From positions 441,693 to 505,692 of the forward strand of contig JAPSJW010000002.1 in the NCBI GenBank assembly GCA_031177985.1: a DNA stretch of 64,000 nt. Direction: 5' to 3'. The first letter of the stretch is position 1, and each line of letters begins with the position of its first letter. Under the pieces are notes generated by a model that saw only the letters and a program-made list of their open reading frames with translations, did not search any database and was not told where the DNA came from. This DNA comes from Microbacteriaceae bacterium (GTDB taxonomy: Bacteria > Actinomycetota > Actinomycetes > Actinomycetales > Microbacteriaceae). The translations under genes were made by a program, and so were the position numbers. Shown one piece after another: positions 39,123 through 46,948 of the stretch.

Positions 39123-40451
39123 CTAGCGGCGCCCCAGCCTTGCGAGGAAGAACAGGCCTACTCCGACGGCGATCGCGATGCCCCCGAAGAGCCACACCTC
39201 CGGGCGCTGCCTGGTGAGGAGCAGGATGCAGGAGAGCACCCCGAGCACGGGCACGAAGGACCAGACCCTGAAGTGGTCGTGCTCCACGGGCTTGCGGCGC
39301 AGCACGAGCACCGCGACGTTCGTGCTGATGAAGACGAGCAGCAGCAGGAACACCACGGTCTCGGCCAACAGGGCCAGGTCGCCCAGCTGCGTGAGGACCA
39401 TCGCGATGGCGGTGGTCGCGAGGATCGCCACCCAGGGGGTGCGCCGATTGACCAGCACTCTGCCGAGCACGCTCGGCAGCAGACCCTCCTCGGCCATCCC
39501 GAAGGTGACCCTGCTCGACATGATCATCGTGAGCAGAGCCCCGTTGGCCACCGCGACCAGCGCGATGAGGCTGAACAGCCAATCGGGGATGCCAGCGCCG
39601 GTCGCCTGGACCACGGCGAGCAGCGGTCCACTCGACTCGGAGAGCTCGCCCGGCGGCAGGGCGATCGAGCTCGCGACGCCGACCAGCACGTACACGAGGC
39701 CGGCGACGAGCAGCGAGCCGAAGAGGGCACGCGGGTAGACCCTGGCGGGGTCCCGCACCTCTTCCGCGACGTTCGCGCTCGTCTCGAAGCCGACGAAGGA
39801 GTAGTAGGCGATGACGGCGGCCGAGAGCGTCGCCACGGCGGGACTGACGCCCTCGCGGAACTCGCCGAGCCGGGACGCGTCACCGCCGCCCGAGACGAAG
39901 AACCCGGCGACGACCACGATCACGATCAGCAGCCCGGTCAGCTCGATGGCCGTCATGACGACGTTGCTGCCGAGCGATTCGCGGATGCCGCGGGCGTTGA
40001 GCGCTCCGACGAGCAGCAGGAAGAGCGGTGCGGCGACGGCTGCGGGCACCGGGAGGAACGTGGCCAGATAGTCCCCGGCGAAGGCGAGAGCGAGCCCCGC
40101 CGCACTCACCACCCCGGCGGCGAGCATCGCGAAGCCGACGAGGAACGACACGATCGGGATGCCGAAGGCGCGCTCCGCGAACACGGCCGCGCCGCCCGCC
40201 TTGGGGTACTTCGTCACGAGCTCCGCGTAGGAGCCCGCGGTGAGCAGGGCGAGCAGGAGCGACAGGAGCAGCGGCAGCCAGAGTGCGCCTCCGACCTCGG
40301 CCGAGAGCGCGCCCATCAGCGCGTAGATTCCGGCGCCCAGCACGTCGCCGAGGATGAAGAGGAAGAGCAGCGGCCCCGTGATTCCCTGCTTGAGCTTCGA
40401 TCCGCTCCGCTCGCCCGTGTCCGTCATCGCCGTCGGCGTGTTCTCGCGCAT
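39123..40451 (-). CDS. APC-family amino-acid permease
   Basis: A 442-aa secondary transporter with twelve spans: LGDVLGAGIYALMGALSAEVGGALW (TM1 unwound glycine motif), SYAELVTKYPKAGGAAVFAERAFG (TM2-3), and YYSFVGFETSANVAEEVRDP in TM6-7. The pattern is that of amino-acid/polyamine permeases; substrate not specified by motif. TAGCGT ends 6 nt before the ATG (leaderless), divergent from the amidase gene, which could supply or use the same nitrogen compounds. Confidence 0.87.
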   Translation of the reverse strand: MRENTPTAMTDTGERSGSKLKQGITGPLLFLFILGDVLGAGIYALMGALSAEVGGALWLPLLLSLLLALLTAGSYAELVTKYPKAGGAAVFAERAFGIPIVSFLVGFAMLAAGVVSAAGLALAFAGDYLATFLPVPAAVAAPLFLLLVGALNARGIRESLGSNVVMTAIELTGLLIVIVVVAGFFVSGGGDASRLGEFREGVSPAVATLSAAVIAYYSFVGFETSANVAEEVRDPARVYPRALFGSLLVAGLVYVLVGVASSIALPPGELSESSGPLLAVVQATGAGIPDWLFSLIALVAVANGALLTMIMSSRVTFGMAEEGLLPSVLGRVLVNRRTPWVAILATTAIAMVLTQLGDLALLAETVVFLLLLVFISTNVAVLVLRRKPVEHDHFRVWSFVPVLGVLSCILLLTRQRPEVWLFGGIAIAVGVGLFFLARLGRR

Positions 40452-40539
40452 CCCTCAACGCTAGGCATCGGCGTCGGGCGCCGGAGGCGCTGGCGCCGCC
40501 GTCCGGCGGCGTGCTAGGGGCATGGCTAGGCTCGGGAGG

Positions 40540-41958
40540 ATGTTCGAGCTGCACCATCTGACCGCGCAGGAGCAGTGGAACTGGCTGCACCGTCGTGAGG
40601 TGTCGGTGCGCGACCTCGTCGAGCACTACCTCGCGCGGATCGCTCGGCTCGACGACGGGATCGGCTCCTTCGTCACCGTCGCGGGCGACCGCGCTCTCGC
40701 GCAGGCGGACCGCCTCGACGCCGAGGGGCCGGGAGCACAGCCGCTCTGGGGTCTGCCGCTCGGCGACAAGGACCTGGTGGCACGGGCGGGGCAGCGCACG
40801 ACTTACGGGTCGCGGGTGCTCGCCGAGAACGTGCCCGATCGCTCCGACGAGCTCGTGGGGGTGCTGGACTCCGCGGGAGCCGTCAGTCTCGGCACCACCG
40901 CCGCTCCCGAGTTCGGCATGCCGGCCTACACCGAGAGCAGCCTCTCGGGTGCGACCCGCAACCCGTGGGCCCCGGCGCTCGGCGTGGGCGGATCGAGCGG
41001 CGGTGCCGCCGCCGCGGTCGCCGCCGGGCTGCTGCCGTTCGCTCCCGGCTCGGACGGCGGCGGCTCGGTGCGCATCCCCGCGGCGGCGACCGGCCTGGTC
41101 GGGCTCAAGCCCTCCCGCGGGCTGCTGCCGGTGGGGTCGGGGCTCGATCGCCTGGCGGGTCTCGTGGTCCCCGGCGCGATCGCCCGCACGGTCGCCGATG
41201 CGGCGATGCTGCTCGACGGGCTCGCAGCCGGAGGCCCGTACGAGTTCGCAACCCGTGCCCCGAACGACGGCTCACCGCTCCTGGCCTCGGCCGTCCGCGG
41301 CGAGGGCAGATTCCAGCTCGGAGTGACGACCTGGTCGCCCTGGTCGACGGAGTACGACATCCGGGTCTCGCCCGAGGCGCGAGAAGCGTTGAGCCGTGCG
41401 CTCGAGGAGCTCACGGCGATCGGGCACGGGCTCGAGGAGTTCGAGCCCGAGCCGGCGCCCGAGTACGCCGCAGCGTTCCGCACCGTCTGGCAGGCGGGCG
41501 CGGCGACTCTCCCGCTCGACGACGGCCAGCTGGAGCTCGTCGAGCCCCTCACCCGCTGGCTGGTCCGCACCGGCCGCGCGACCGGGGCGCAGCAGCTCGC
41601 CGAGGCGCTCGCGACGCTCACCGGGTTCGAACGCAGCATCATCCGCTCGTTCTCGAGATTCGACGCGGTGCTCACGCCGGCGCTCGCGCTTCCGCCGCCG
41701 CCGATCGGATGGTTCGAACGCGACCGGCCCGAGCGCGATTTCGAGCAGCAGTGCCTGTTCACGCCGTTCACGAGCTTCGTCAACGTCGCCGGTCTTCCGG
41801 CCATCTCGCTGCCCGTCGCGGAGTCCGCCGACGGCATCCCGATGGGCGTGCAGCTCATCGGACGGCCGGGCGGCGAGCGCACGCTCCTCTCGATCGGCGC
41901 GCAGCTCGAGCGGCGGATCGGCTGGCAGCGGCGGCACCCGCCGGCCTGGACCGGCTGA
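40540..41958 (+). CDS. Amidase (GatA-like amidase-signature family)
   Basis: A 472-aa Ser-cisSer-Lys hydrolase: Lys in WGLPLGDKDLV (about K77), cis-Ser and nucleophile Ser in the signature GGSSGGAAAAVAAG and SDGGGSVRIPAAATG. It lacks partner gatB/gatC genes nearby, so it is likely a free-standing amidase and not the tRNA amidotransferase subunit. TAGGCT ends 7 nt before the ATG. Divergent from the APC permease; a permease-amidase catabolic unit is inferred. Confidence 0.87.
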   Translation: MFELHHLTAQEQWNWLHRREVSVRDLVEHYLARIARLDDGIGSFVTVAGDRALAQADRLDAEGPGAQPLWGLPLGDKDLVARAGQRTTYGSRVLAENVPDRSDELVGVLDSAGAVSLGTTAAPEFGMPAYTESSLSGATRNPWAPALGVGGSSGGAAAAVAAGLLPFAPGSDGGGSVRIPAAATGLVGLKPSRGLLPVGSGLDRLAGLVVPGAIARTVADAAMLLDGLAAGGPYEFATRAPNDGSPLLASAVRGEGRFQLGVTTWSPWSTEYDIRVSPEAREALSRALEELTAIGHGLEEFEPEPAPEYAAAFRTVWQAGAATLPLDDGQLELVEPLTRWLVRTGRATGAQQLAEALATLTGFERSIIRSFSRFDAVLTPALALPPPPIGWFERDRPERDFEQQCLFTPFTSFVNVAGLPAISLPVAESADGIPMGVQLIGRPGGERTLLSIGAQLERRIGWQRRHPPAWTG

Positions 41959-41980
41959 GAGCCCTGCCACCCCGGCGCCC

Positions 41981-41999
41981 TTAGGTTAGGCATGCCATA
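41981..41999 (+). promoter_or_regulatory. Iron box (DtxR/IdeR-type operator)
   Basis: The 19-mer starting TTAGGTTAGGC matches the DtxR/IdeR consensus at 14 of 19 positions, including the first 11 in a row. It overlaps CATACT (41996-42001), a -10 placed 7 nt before the SIP-domain ATG, exactly where an iron-dependent repressor would block transcription. Confidence 0.6.
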
Positions 42000-42008
42000 C
42001 TGACCCGG

Positions 42009-42413
42009 ATGTCCCGTTCAGAGGCCGCCGCTGTGCGCCGCAGGCTCTCCGCCTCCCGTCTGCTCCTCGCTGCGGACGAGACCGGCGTCGAGCGGGTCGC
42101 GACCCTTCTCGGGGCTCTTCCGGCCGGCACCAAGGGCAGGGCCTTCCTCGAGGTCCCGGCCGCGGCAGACGTCCGCGAGCTTCCGGCGCCGGGCGGTGTG
42201 ACGGTCAGCTGGCTCGTGCGGGAGCACAGCGGTTCGGCGCCCGGCGAAGCGCTGGGGCGGGCCGTGCGGGCGTGGCTGAGCGAGATGGTCGTCGACGGCT
42301 CCGACGGTCCCGAGATCACCGCCTGGCTGGCGTGCCTCGGCGATCGCGCGATCCAGCTGCGTGACGGATGCTCCAGCGCGCTCCCGCCGTCACGCGTGGC
42401 GCTCCTGGGCTGA
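42009..42413 (+). CDS. Stand-alone SIP (siderophore-interacting protein) C-terminal domain
   Basis: A 134-aa protein. LLLAADETGVERVATLLGALPAG, then GRAFLEVPAAADVRELPAPGGVTVSWLVRE, then APGEALGRAVRAWL match the NAD(P)H-binding C-terminal half of siderophore-interacting flavoproteins (ViuB/SIP family), which reduce ferric siderophores. The FAD-binding barrel that normally precedes it is missing, and no remnant is visible upstream. An iron-box-like operator sits over its promoter. It may work with a separate flavoprotein, or as an iron-regulated adaptor; the function is inferred. Confidence 0.7.
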   Translation: MSRSEAAAVRRRLSASRLLLAADETGVERVATLLGALPAGTKGRAFLEVPAAADVRELPAPGGVTVSWLVREHSGSAPGEALGRAVRAWLSEMVVDGSDGPEITAWLACLGDRAIQLRDGCSSALPPSRVALLG

Positions 42414-42417
42414 CCGT

Positions 42418-42873
42418 TCAGCGCCTGGTGTAGCCGCCCTTCTCCAGGCCCGCCTCCACCTCGAAGCGGTTGCGGCGAGCATCCTGACCGGCCGCGACGT
42501 AGAGCAGCGGGAAGGCGAGCCCGTAGCGACGCCACTGCGCCCGATGCACCGCCTCGTGCTCGAGCACGCCGGGCGACACATTCCGGGCGGTGAGATAGAC
42601 GGCCCCGATGGTCGTGCCGCCGCGGCCGAAGGCCCACCCGGGCAGCCCGCTCGCGACGAGGACGCCGCCGCGTCTGCGCAGGGGCCAGCCGCCGAGCAGG
42701 AGCGCCCAGATCGCGCCGCAGAGGGTGGCGAACCAGTAGCCGGGTACGGCGATCGCCGGCCAGAGCAGCATCCGCCGCACTCCAGGGATGCGGCGTCCGC
42801 TCCGCACGATCGCCGCCGCGAGCCGTTCCAGGGGAGCCCGCCTGCGCGCGGGATGCGGCGGAGGTGTCGCCAT
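42418..42873 (-). CDS. Hypothetical membrane protein with HExxH motif
   Basis: A 151-aa protein: basic N-terminus, one or two hydrophobic helices (about 35-62), then VYLTARNVSPGVLEHEAVHRAQW with an HExxH zinc-protease motif at residues 106-110 and a possible third ligand Glu in RNRFEVEAG near 140. The arrangement suggests a small membrane-tethered metallopeptidase or a relic of one. Not assigned to a named family. TATTCT lies 7 nt before the ATG (leaderless). Only 4 nt separate its stop from that of the convergent SIP gene. Confidence 0.6.
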   Translation of the reverse strand: MATPPPHPARRRAPLERLAAAIVRSGRRIPGVRRMLLWPAIAVPGYWFATLCGAIWALLLGGWPLRRRGGVLVASGLPGWAFGRGGTTIGAVYLTARNVSPGVLEHEAVHRAQWRRYGLAFPLLYVAAGQDARRNRFEVEAGLEKGGYTRR

Positions 42874-42880
42874 GGACCGC

Positions 42881-42890
42881 AGAATACAGT
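42881..42890. promoter_or_regulatory. Overlapping divergent -10 elements (HExxH gene / GT4)
   Basis: TATTCT (minus strand, 42886-42881) and TACAGT (plus strand, 42885-42890) share two bases inside a 23-bp intergenic region; they lie 7 and 6 nt from their start codons. Both mRNAs would be leaderless and the two polymerase sites mutually exclusive. Confidence 0.5.
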
Positions 42891-42896
42891 GGCAGC

Positions 42897-44126
42897 ATGC
42901 CCGCGACGCTCGGACGGATAGCCCTCGTCTCGATGCCCGAGGCGCCGGACGCCGAACCGGGACGGCCCGACTCGGGCGGGATGGGCGTCGCCCTGCGGTC
43001 GGTGGCGTTGGAGCTGGCGGCGCTCGGCGTGCAGGTCGAGCTGCTGACCCGTGCCGAGCAGGACGGCGAGGTGCGAGAGCTCGCGGAAGGGGTCGCCGTG
43101 CGCGCCCTGCGCGCCGGCCCCAGGGGTCCGGTGGGGCCGGGGGAGCTCCAGCCGGCGGCCGACGAGTTCGGCGAGGCGGTCGCGCAGCTCGCGCGGGAGG
43201 GCACGCGCGGGTACGACCTCATCCATGCGCACCACTGGGTGAGCGGACTAGCGACGCTGCCCGTCGCGATCGAGCTCGGCATCCCCTTCGTGCAGAGCTT
43301 CTACTCGCTCGGCGCGCTCGTGAACCGTGTCGCGCCGGCGGGCGTCGCGCCCGAGCCAGAGGGCAGGCTCCGCGCGGAGGCGTTCCTCGCCCAGCAGGCG
43401 GACGCGATCATCGCCTCGTCGACAGCCGAGGTCGACGGGCTGCTCGACGTCGTGGGGGCTTCGGCCGACCGCGTGTGGATCGTGCCGCCGGGCGTCGACA
43501 CCTCGCTCTTCGTGCCCGGGGAGACGCCGTCGAGGGACGCGCTGCGCCGGGAGCTGGGCATCGACGATCGACCGGTGCTGGCGGTCGCCGGCCGGCTGGA
43601 GCCGCTCAAGGGACAGGACCTCGCCATCCGGGCGCTCGCCGAGCTGCACGCGCTGCGGGGGTGGGCACCCGTGCTCGTCGTCGCGGGGGACGCGGCACCC
43701 GGGGCTGAGGACTGGGCGAACGGGCTGCGATCGCTCGCGCGCGACCTCGGGGTCGCGGAGGACGTGCGCTTCGTCGGAGCCCTCGAGCGCAGCACGCTCG
43801 CCGACCTGCTCGCCATCGCCTCCGTCGCCCTCGTGCCCTCGCATCTCGAGACGCTCGGACTCGTGGCGCTCGAGGCGGCGGCGAGCGGCACGCCCGTCGT
43901 CGGCTACCGCAGCGCGGGGACGGCCGAGTCGATCGACGACGGCACCTCGGGAGTGCTGCTGACCAGTCGCGACCCCCGCGAATGGGCCATCGTGCTCGGG
44001 GTGCTGCTGTCGGATGCCGAGAACCTCGCTGCGCTCTCGGCGGGGGCGCGAGCGCACGCCGAGGGCTTCCCGTGGCGCGCGACCGCGAGCGCGCTGCTCG
44101 GGGTGTACGCCGGCCTCGCCGACTGA
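42897..44126 (+). CDS. GT4-family glycosyltransferase
   Basis: A 409-aa GT-B fold enzyme similar to MshA/sucrose-synthase-type retaining transferases: N-terminal SGGMGVALRSVALELAALG (acceptor side), DLIHAHHWVSGL, then donor-side VPPGVDTSLF, AVAGRLEPLKGQDLAIRAL and the nucleotide-sugar loop PSHLETLGLVALEAAASGTPVVG with the E-x7-E pattern. It could be the mycothiol first-step enzyme (MshA) or another sugar transferase; the first is not certain. Convergent with the FAD oxidoreductase, one base between the stops. Confidence 0.8.
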   Translation: MPATLGRIALVSMPEAPDAEPGRPDSGGMGVALRSVALELAALGVQVELLTRAEQDGEVRELAEGVAVRALRAGPRGPVGPGELQPAADEFGEAVAQLAREGTRGYDLIHAHHWVSGLATLPVAIELGIPFVQSFYSLGALVNRVAPAGVAPEPEGRLRAEAFLAQQADAIIASSTAEVDGLLDVVGASADRVWIVPPGVDTSLFVPGETPSRDALRRELGIDDRPVLAVAGRLEPLKGQDLAIRALAELHALRGWAPVLVVAGDAAPGAEDWANGLRSLARDLGVAEDVRFVGALERSTLADLLAIASVALVPSHLETLGLVALEAAASGTPVVGYRSAGTAESIDDGTSGVLLTSRDPREWAIVLGVLLSDAENLAALSAGARAHAEGFPWRATASALLGVYAGLAD

Positions 44127-44127
44127 C

Positions 44128-45552
44128 TCAGGGGGTGGGGCGGCCGTAGGTCTCGAGCAGCCGCAGCCAGATCTCGTTCACGGTCGGGTAGGCCGGAACC
44201 GCGTGCCAGAGCCGATCGAGCGGCACCTCGCCGACGACCGCGATCGTCGCGGCGTGGAGCAGCTCGGCGACGTCGGGACCGACGAAGGTGACGCCGAGCA
44301 CGACCTTGCGACGCTCGTCGACCACCATCCGCGCCTTGCCCGAGTAGTCGTCCGCCTGCAGGCCGGCTCCGGCGACCCAGCCGAGCTCGTAGTCGACCAC
44401 GCGGATGTCGTAGCCGGCGTCGCGTGCGGCCTGCGAGGTGAGGCCGACGCTCGCGACCTCGGGCTCGCTGAAGGTGACCTGCGGCACCGCAGCGACATCC
44501 GCGGTGGCCACGTGCGCGCCCCAGGCGGCGTCGTCGACGCGTCGCCCGCTCGCCCGGGCGGCGATCACGTCGCCGCAGGCGCGGGCCTGGTACTTGCCCT
44601 GATGCGTGAGCAGCGCACGATGGTTGACGTCGCCGGTCGCGTAGAGCCAGTCGAAACCCTCGACCCGCAGGGTGTCGTCGACGTCAAGCCAGGACCCCGG
44701 CTCGAGTCCCACCGCGTCGAGTCCGATGTCCGACGTCCTCGGTCGGCGACCGGTCGCCACGAGCAGCTTCTCGGCTTCGACCGCCGACCCGTCGGGCAGC
44801 TCCAGTGCGACTCCGCGGTCCGTGGCTCGCACCCTGGTGGGCGAGGTGCCGGTGCGCACGTCGACCCCGAGCTCGTTCAGCCCCTCGCCGACGAGCTCGG
44901 CGGCGATGTCCTCCTGCCCGGAGAGCAATCCGCTTCGGGCGAGGATCGTGACGGTCGTGCCGAAGGTCGCGTACGCGGTCGCCATCTCGACCGCGACGAC
45001 CCCGCCGCCGAGGATCGCGAGGCTCGCCGGGGCCTCCTGGGCGCTCGTCGCCTCCCGTGAGGTCCAGATCGGCACATCGTGGATGCCCTCGAGGTCGGGC
45101 ACGGCGGCGTCCGAACCGACGCTCACGACGACGGCATGTCGCGCGGTCAGCCGGGTGATCGTGCCGTCCTCGGCGGTCACCTCCACGCGCTTCTCGCCCG
45201 TGAGCCGCCCGTGCCCGCGCACAAGCGCGATGCCCGCTCCGTCGACCCACTCCACCTGCGAGCTGTCGTCCCAGTCGTGCACGAACGAGTTGCGCCGCGC
45301 GAACACCGCCGCGACGTCGAGGTCTCCGGTGACGGCCTCGCGCGAGCCCCCCACCCGCCGGGCCGCCCGCAGCGCCATCCCGCTGCGCAGCAGTGCCTTC
45401 GACGGCATGCACGCCCAGTAGGAGCACTCCCCGCCGACGAGCTCGCTCTCCACCAGCACGGCGGTGAGGCCGCCCTGCACGGCGCGGTCGGCGACGTTCT
45501 CCGCGACCGCACCCCCTCCGATCACGATGACGTCGTACTCACTCTCGGGCAA
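44128..45552 (-). CDS. FAD-dependent pyridine-nucleotide disulfide oxidoreductase
   Basis: A 474-aa flavoprotein of the lipoamide dehydrogenase/mercuric reductase family: FAD motif VIGGGAVAENVA, the redox pair CSYWACMPSK (Cys-x4-Cys), NAD(P) motif LGGGVVAVEMATAYATFG, YATGDVNHRALLTH for FAD, and C-terminal HAVPAYPTVNEIWLRL with the catalytic His of the partner subunit. Physiological disulfide substrate unknown; mycothione reductase is one possibility but the redox motif differs from GTCLNVGCIP-type. Overlaps the RraB-like gene by 14 nt. Confidence 0.82.
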   Translation of the reverse strand: MPESEYDVIVIGGGAVAENVADRAVQGGLTAVLVESELVGGECSYWACMPSKALLRSGMALRAARRVGGSREAVTGDLDVAAVFARRNSFVHDWDDSSQVEWVDGAGIALVRGHGRLTGEKRVEVTAEDGTITRLTARHAVVVSVGSDAAVPDLEGIHDVPIWTSREATSAQEAPASLAILGGGVVAVEMATAYATFGTTVTILARSGLLSGQEDIAAELVGEGLNELGVDVRTGTSPTRVRATDRGVALELPDGSAVEAEKLLVATGRRPRTSDIGLDAVGLEPGSWLDVDDTLRVEGFDWLYATGDVNHRALLTHQGKYQARACGDVIAARASGRRVDDAAWGAHVATADVAAVPQVTFSEPEVASVGLTSQAARDAGYDIRVVDYELGWVAGAGLQADDYSGKARMVVDERRKVVLGVTFVGPDVAELLHAATIAVVGEVPLDRLWHAVPAYPTVNEIWLRLLETYGRPTP

Positions 45553-45880
45553 AGGGCCCTCCCCATCCGCTGTAGGCGCCGTGGTTGCGCTCCATGACCT
45601 CGTACACCTCGTCGACGAAGTGCTCGACGGTCTCGTCGTCGAGCGTCGACAGATGATGCACGAGCAGCTCGAACTTGAAGCCGCGCCGCGCGACGCTCGT
45701 GCGGTAGCCGAGACCCGTCAGCTCGGTGGCAGCCCGCACCGCCCAGGCGCGCTGCGAGAAGACCCCCGCATGCTCGACCTCGCGAGGCAGGTCGAGATGG
45801 TCGCCCATCTTCACCCGCTGCGCCAGCTGCTCACGGTTCATGGTGCGCTGCACCTCGAGCGTGCGGGGGATGTGCTTCAC
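45539..45880 (-). CDS. RraB-like (ribonuclease E inhibitor) domain protein
   Basis: A 113-aa protein with the RraB-family pattern: MGDHLDLPREVEHAGVFSQRAWAVRAATELTGLGY, then FELLVHHLSTLDDETVEHFVDEVYEVME and a Gly-rich end (GAYSGWGGPFARE). In E. coli RraB binds and inhibits RNase E; actinobacteria carry RNase E/G, but whether this small homologue targets it is unknown. It sits 3 nt after the crotonase gene and overlaps the FAD oxidoreductase, in one minus-strand operon. Confidence 0.72.
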   Translation of the reverse strand: MKHIPRTLEVQRTMNREQLAQRVKMGDHLDLPREVEHAGVFSQRAWAVRAATELTGLGYRTSVARRGFKFELLVHHLSTLDDETVEHFVDEVYEVMERNHGAYSGWGGPFARE

Positions 45881-45883
45881 GAC

Positions 45884-46666
45884 TCAGCGCCCCTCGAACC
45901 GCGGCGTCGTGCGAGTGAGGAAGGCCTCCATGCCGGCCCGGGCGTCGTCGCTGCCCGCCAGTCGTACGAGCTCGGCCGGCAGTGCGGATGCCGCCGCGGC
46001 GTCGCCCTCGGCGACCGCGAGCCTCGCGTTGGCGAGCGTCGCCTGCACGGCGAGCGGCGCGGCCGCGGCGATCCGCCTGGCGAGCTCGACCGCCCGTGCG
46101 ACGTGCGTGCCGTTCTCGACGATCTCGGTGACGATGCGCATCCTCAGGGCCTCCTCGGCATCGAATGCGTCACCGGTCAGCATCCAGCGCATCGCGTTCG
46201 ACCACCCCGCAGCGCGGGCGAACCGAAGGGTCGCGCCCCCGAACGGCAGGATCGCACGGGCGACCTCGAGCTGCGCGAAGCTCGTCGAGCGGTCGGCGAC
46301 GACGACGTCGCTCGCCAGGGCGAGCTCGATGCCGAGGGTGTAGCAGATGCCCGAGACGGCGAGCACGACGGGCTTGCGCACGGGGCGCGTCGTCAGCCCC
46401 CAGGGGTCCAGTCCGCCGTCGGGGATGAAGCGGAGTCCGTCCGCGCCGATCCTCGGCGCGATATCCGCGAGGTCGAGACCCGCGGTGAAGTGCTCACTGG
46501 TCGAGTGCACCACTCCCACGCGCAGGGAGGCGTCTGAGTCGAGCTGCCCGTAGGCGGCGGCGAGCTGCTCGAGCATCGCGAGGTCGGCGGCGTTGCGCTT
46601 CTCCGGCCGGTCGAGCCCGATCATCAGCAGCTCTCCGTCGCGCTCGACGCTGACTCTGCGCTCCAT
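45884..46666 (-). CDS. Enoyl-CoA hydratase/isomerase (crotonase) family protein
   Basis: A 260-aa crotonase-fold enzyme: RPEKRNAADLAML at the CoA site, HFTAGLDLADIAP (oxyanion loop), and VSGICYTLGIELALASDVVVADRS. The region usually holding the second catalytic Glu (LEVARAILPFGGATLRF) is atypical, so hydration of enoyl-CoA is not assured. TAGCAT ends 6 nt before the ATG (leaderless). First gene of the crotonase - RraB - oxidoreductase operon. Confidence 0.8.
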   Translation of the reverse strand: MERRVSVERDGELLMIGLDRPEKRNAADLAMLEQLAAAYGQLDSDASLRVGVVHSTSEHFTAGLDLADIAPRIGADGLRFIPDGGLDPWGLTTRPVRKPVVLAVSGICYTLGIELALASDVVVADRSTSFAQLEVARAILPFGGATLRFARAAGWSNAMRWMLTGDAFDAEEALRMRIVTEIVENGTHVARAVELARRIAAAAPLAVQATLANARLAVAEGDAAAASALPAELVRLAGSDDARAGMEAFLTRTTPRFEGR

Positions 46667-46808
46667 CCTCCGATGCTACGGCGTCCCGCCGTCGGCGCGA
46701 GGAATGCCCGCGTCGGGGCTCCTTCACTGCCGCGCCTGCGTGCACGGCTGCGGGCCCTCCGCCGGATCAGCGGCCGCGGTGACACAGGGGAGCGGTCGCG
46801 GTTTCCCC

Positions 46809-46918
46809 GACACGCGGGTGAACGCTCGCCGACTCGTCGTTCTCCGCCAGATCCCTGTCGGAAGAGGACGGGTGAGTCGGAAAACGGGTGTGTCGGCGGA
46901 TGTGGCGGGCGTGTCGCG
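46809..46918 (+). repeat. Dispersed structured repeat, copy A
   Basis: About 110 bp in the 282-bp gap (46667-46948) upstream of the crotonase gene. It begins CCGACACGC and ends GCGTGTCGCG (nearly perfect inverted termini) with a nested inverted repeat CCGACTC (46829-46835) / GAGTCGG (46874-46880). Blocks ACTCGTCGTT.TCCGCCA, GAGTCGGAAAACG and GCGTGTCGCG recur in reverse orientation at 55218-55330. The rest of the gap shows no ORF or RNA gene that I recognise. Confidence 0.7.
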
Positions 46919-46948
46919 CAAGGCGTTTCTCGGTCGGCGCGGACGGGG

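Noticed and set aside
40540-41958. Assignment of the amidase as GatA of the tRNA amidotransferase
   Set aside because: No gatB or gatC neighbours and length and C-terminus fit a free-standing amidase.
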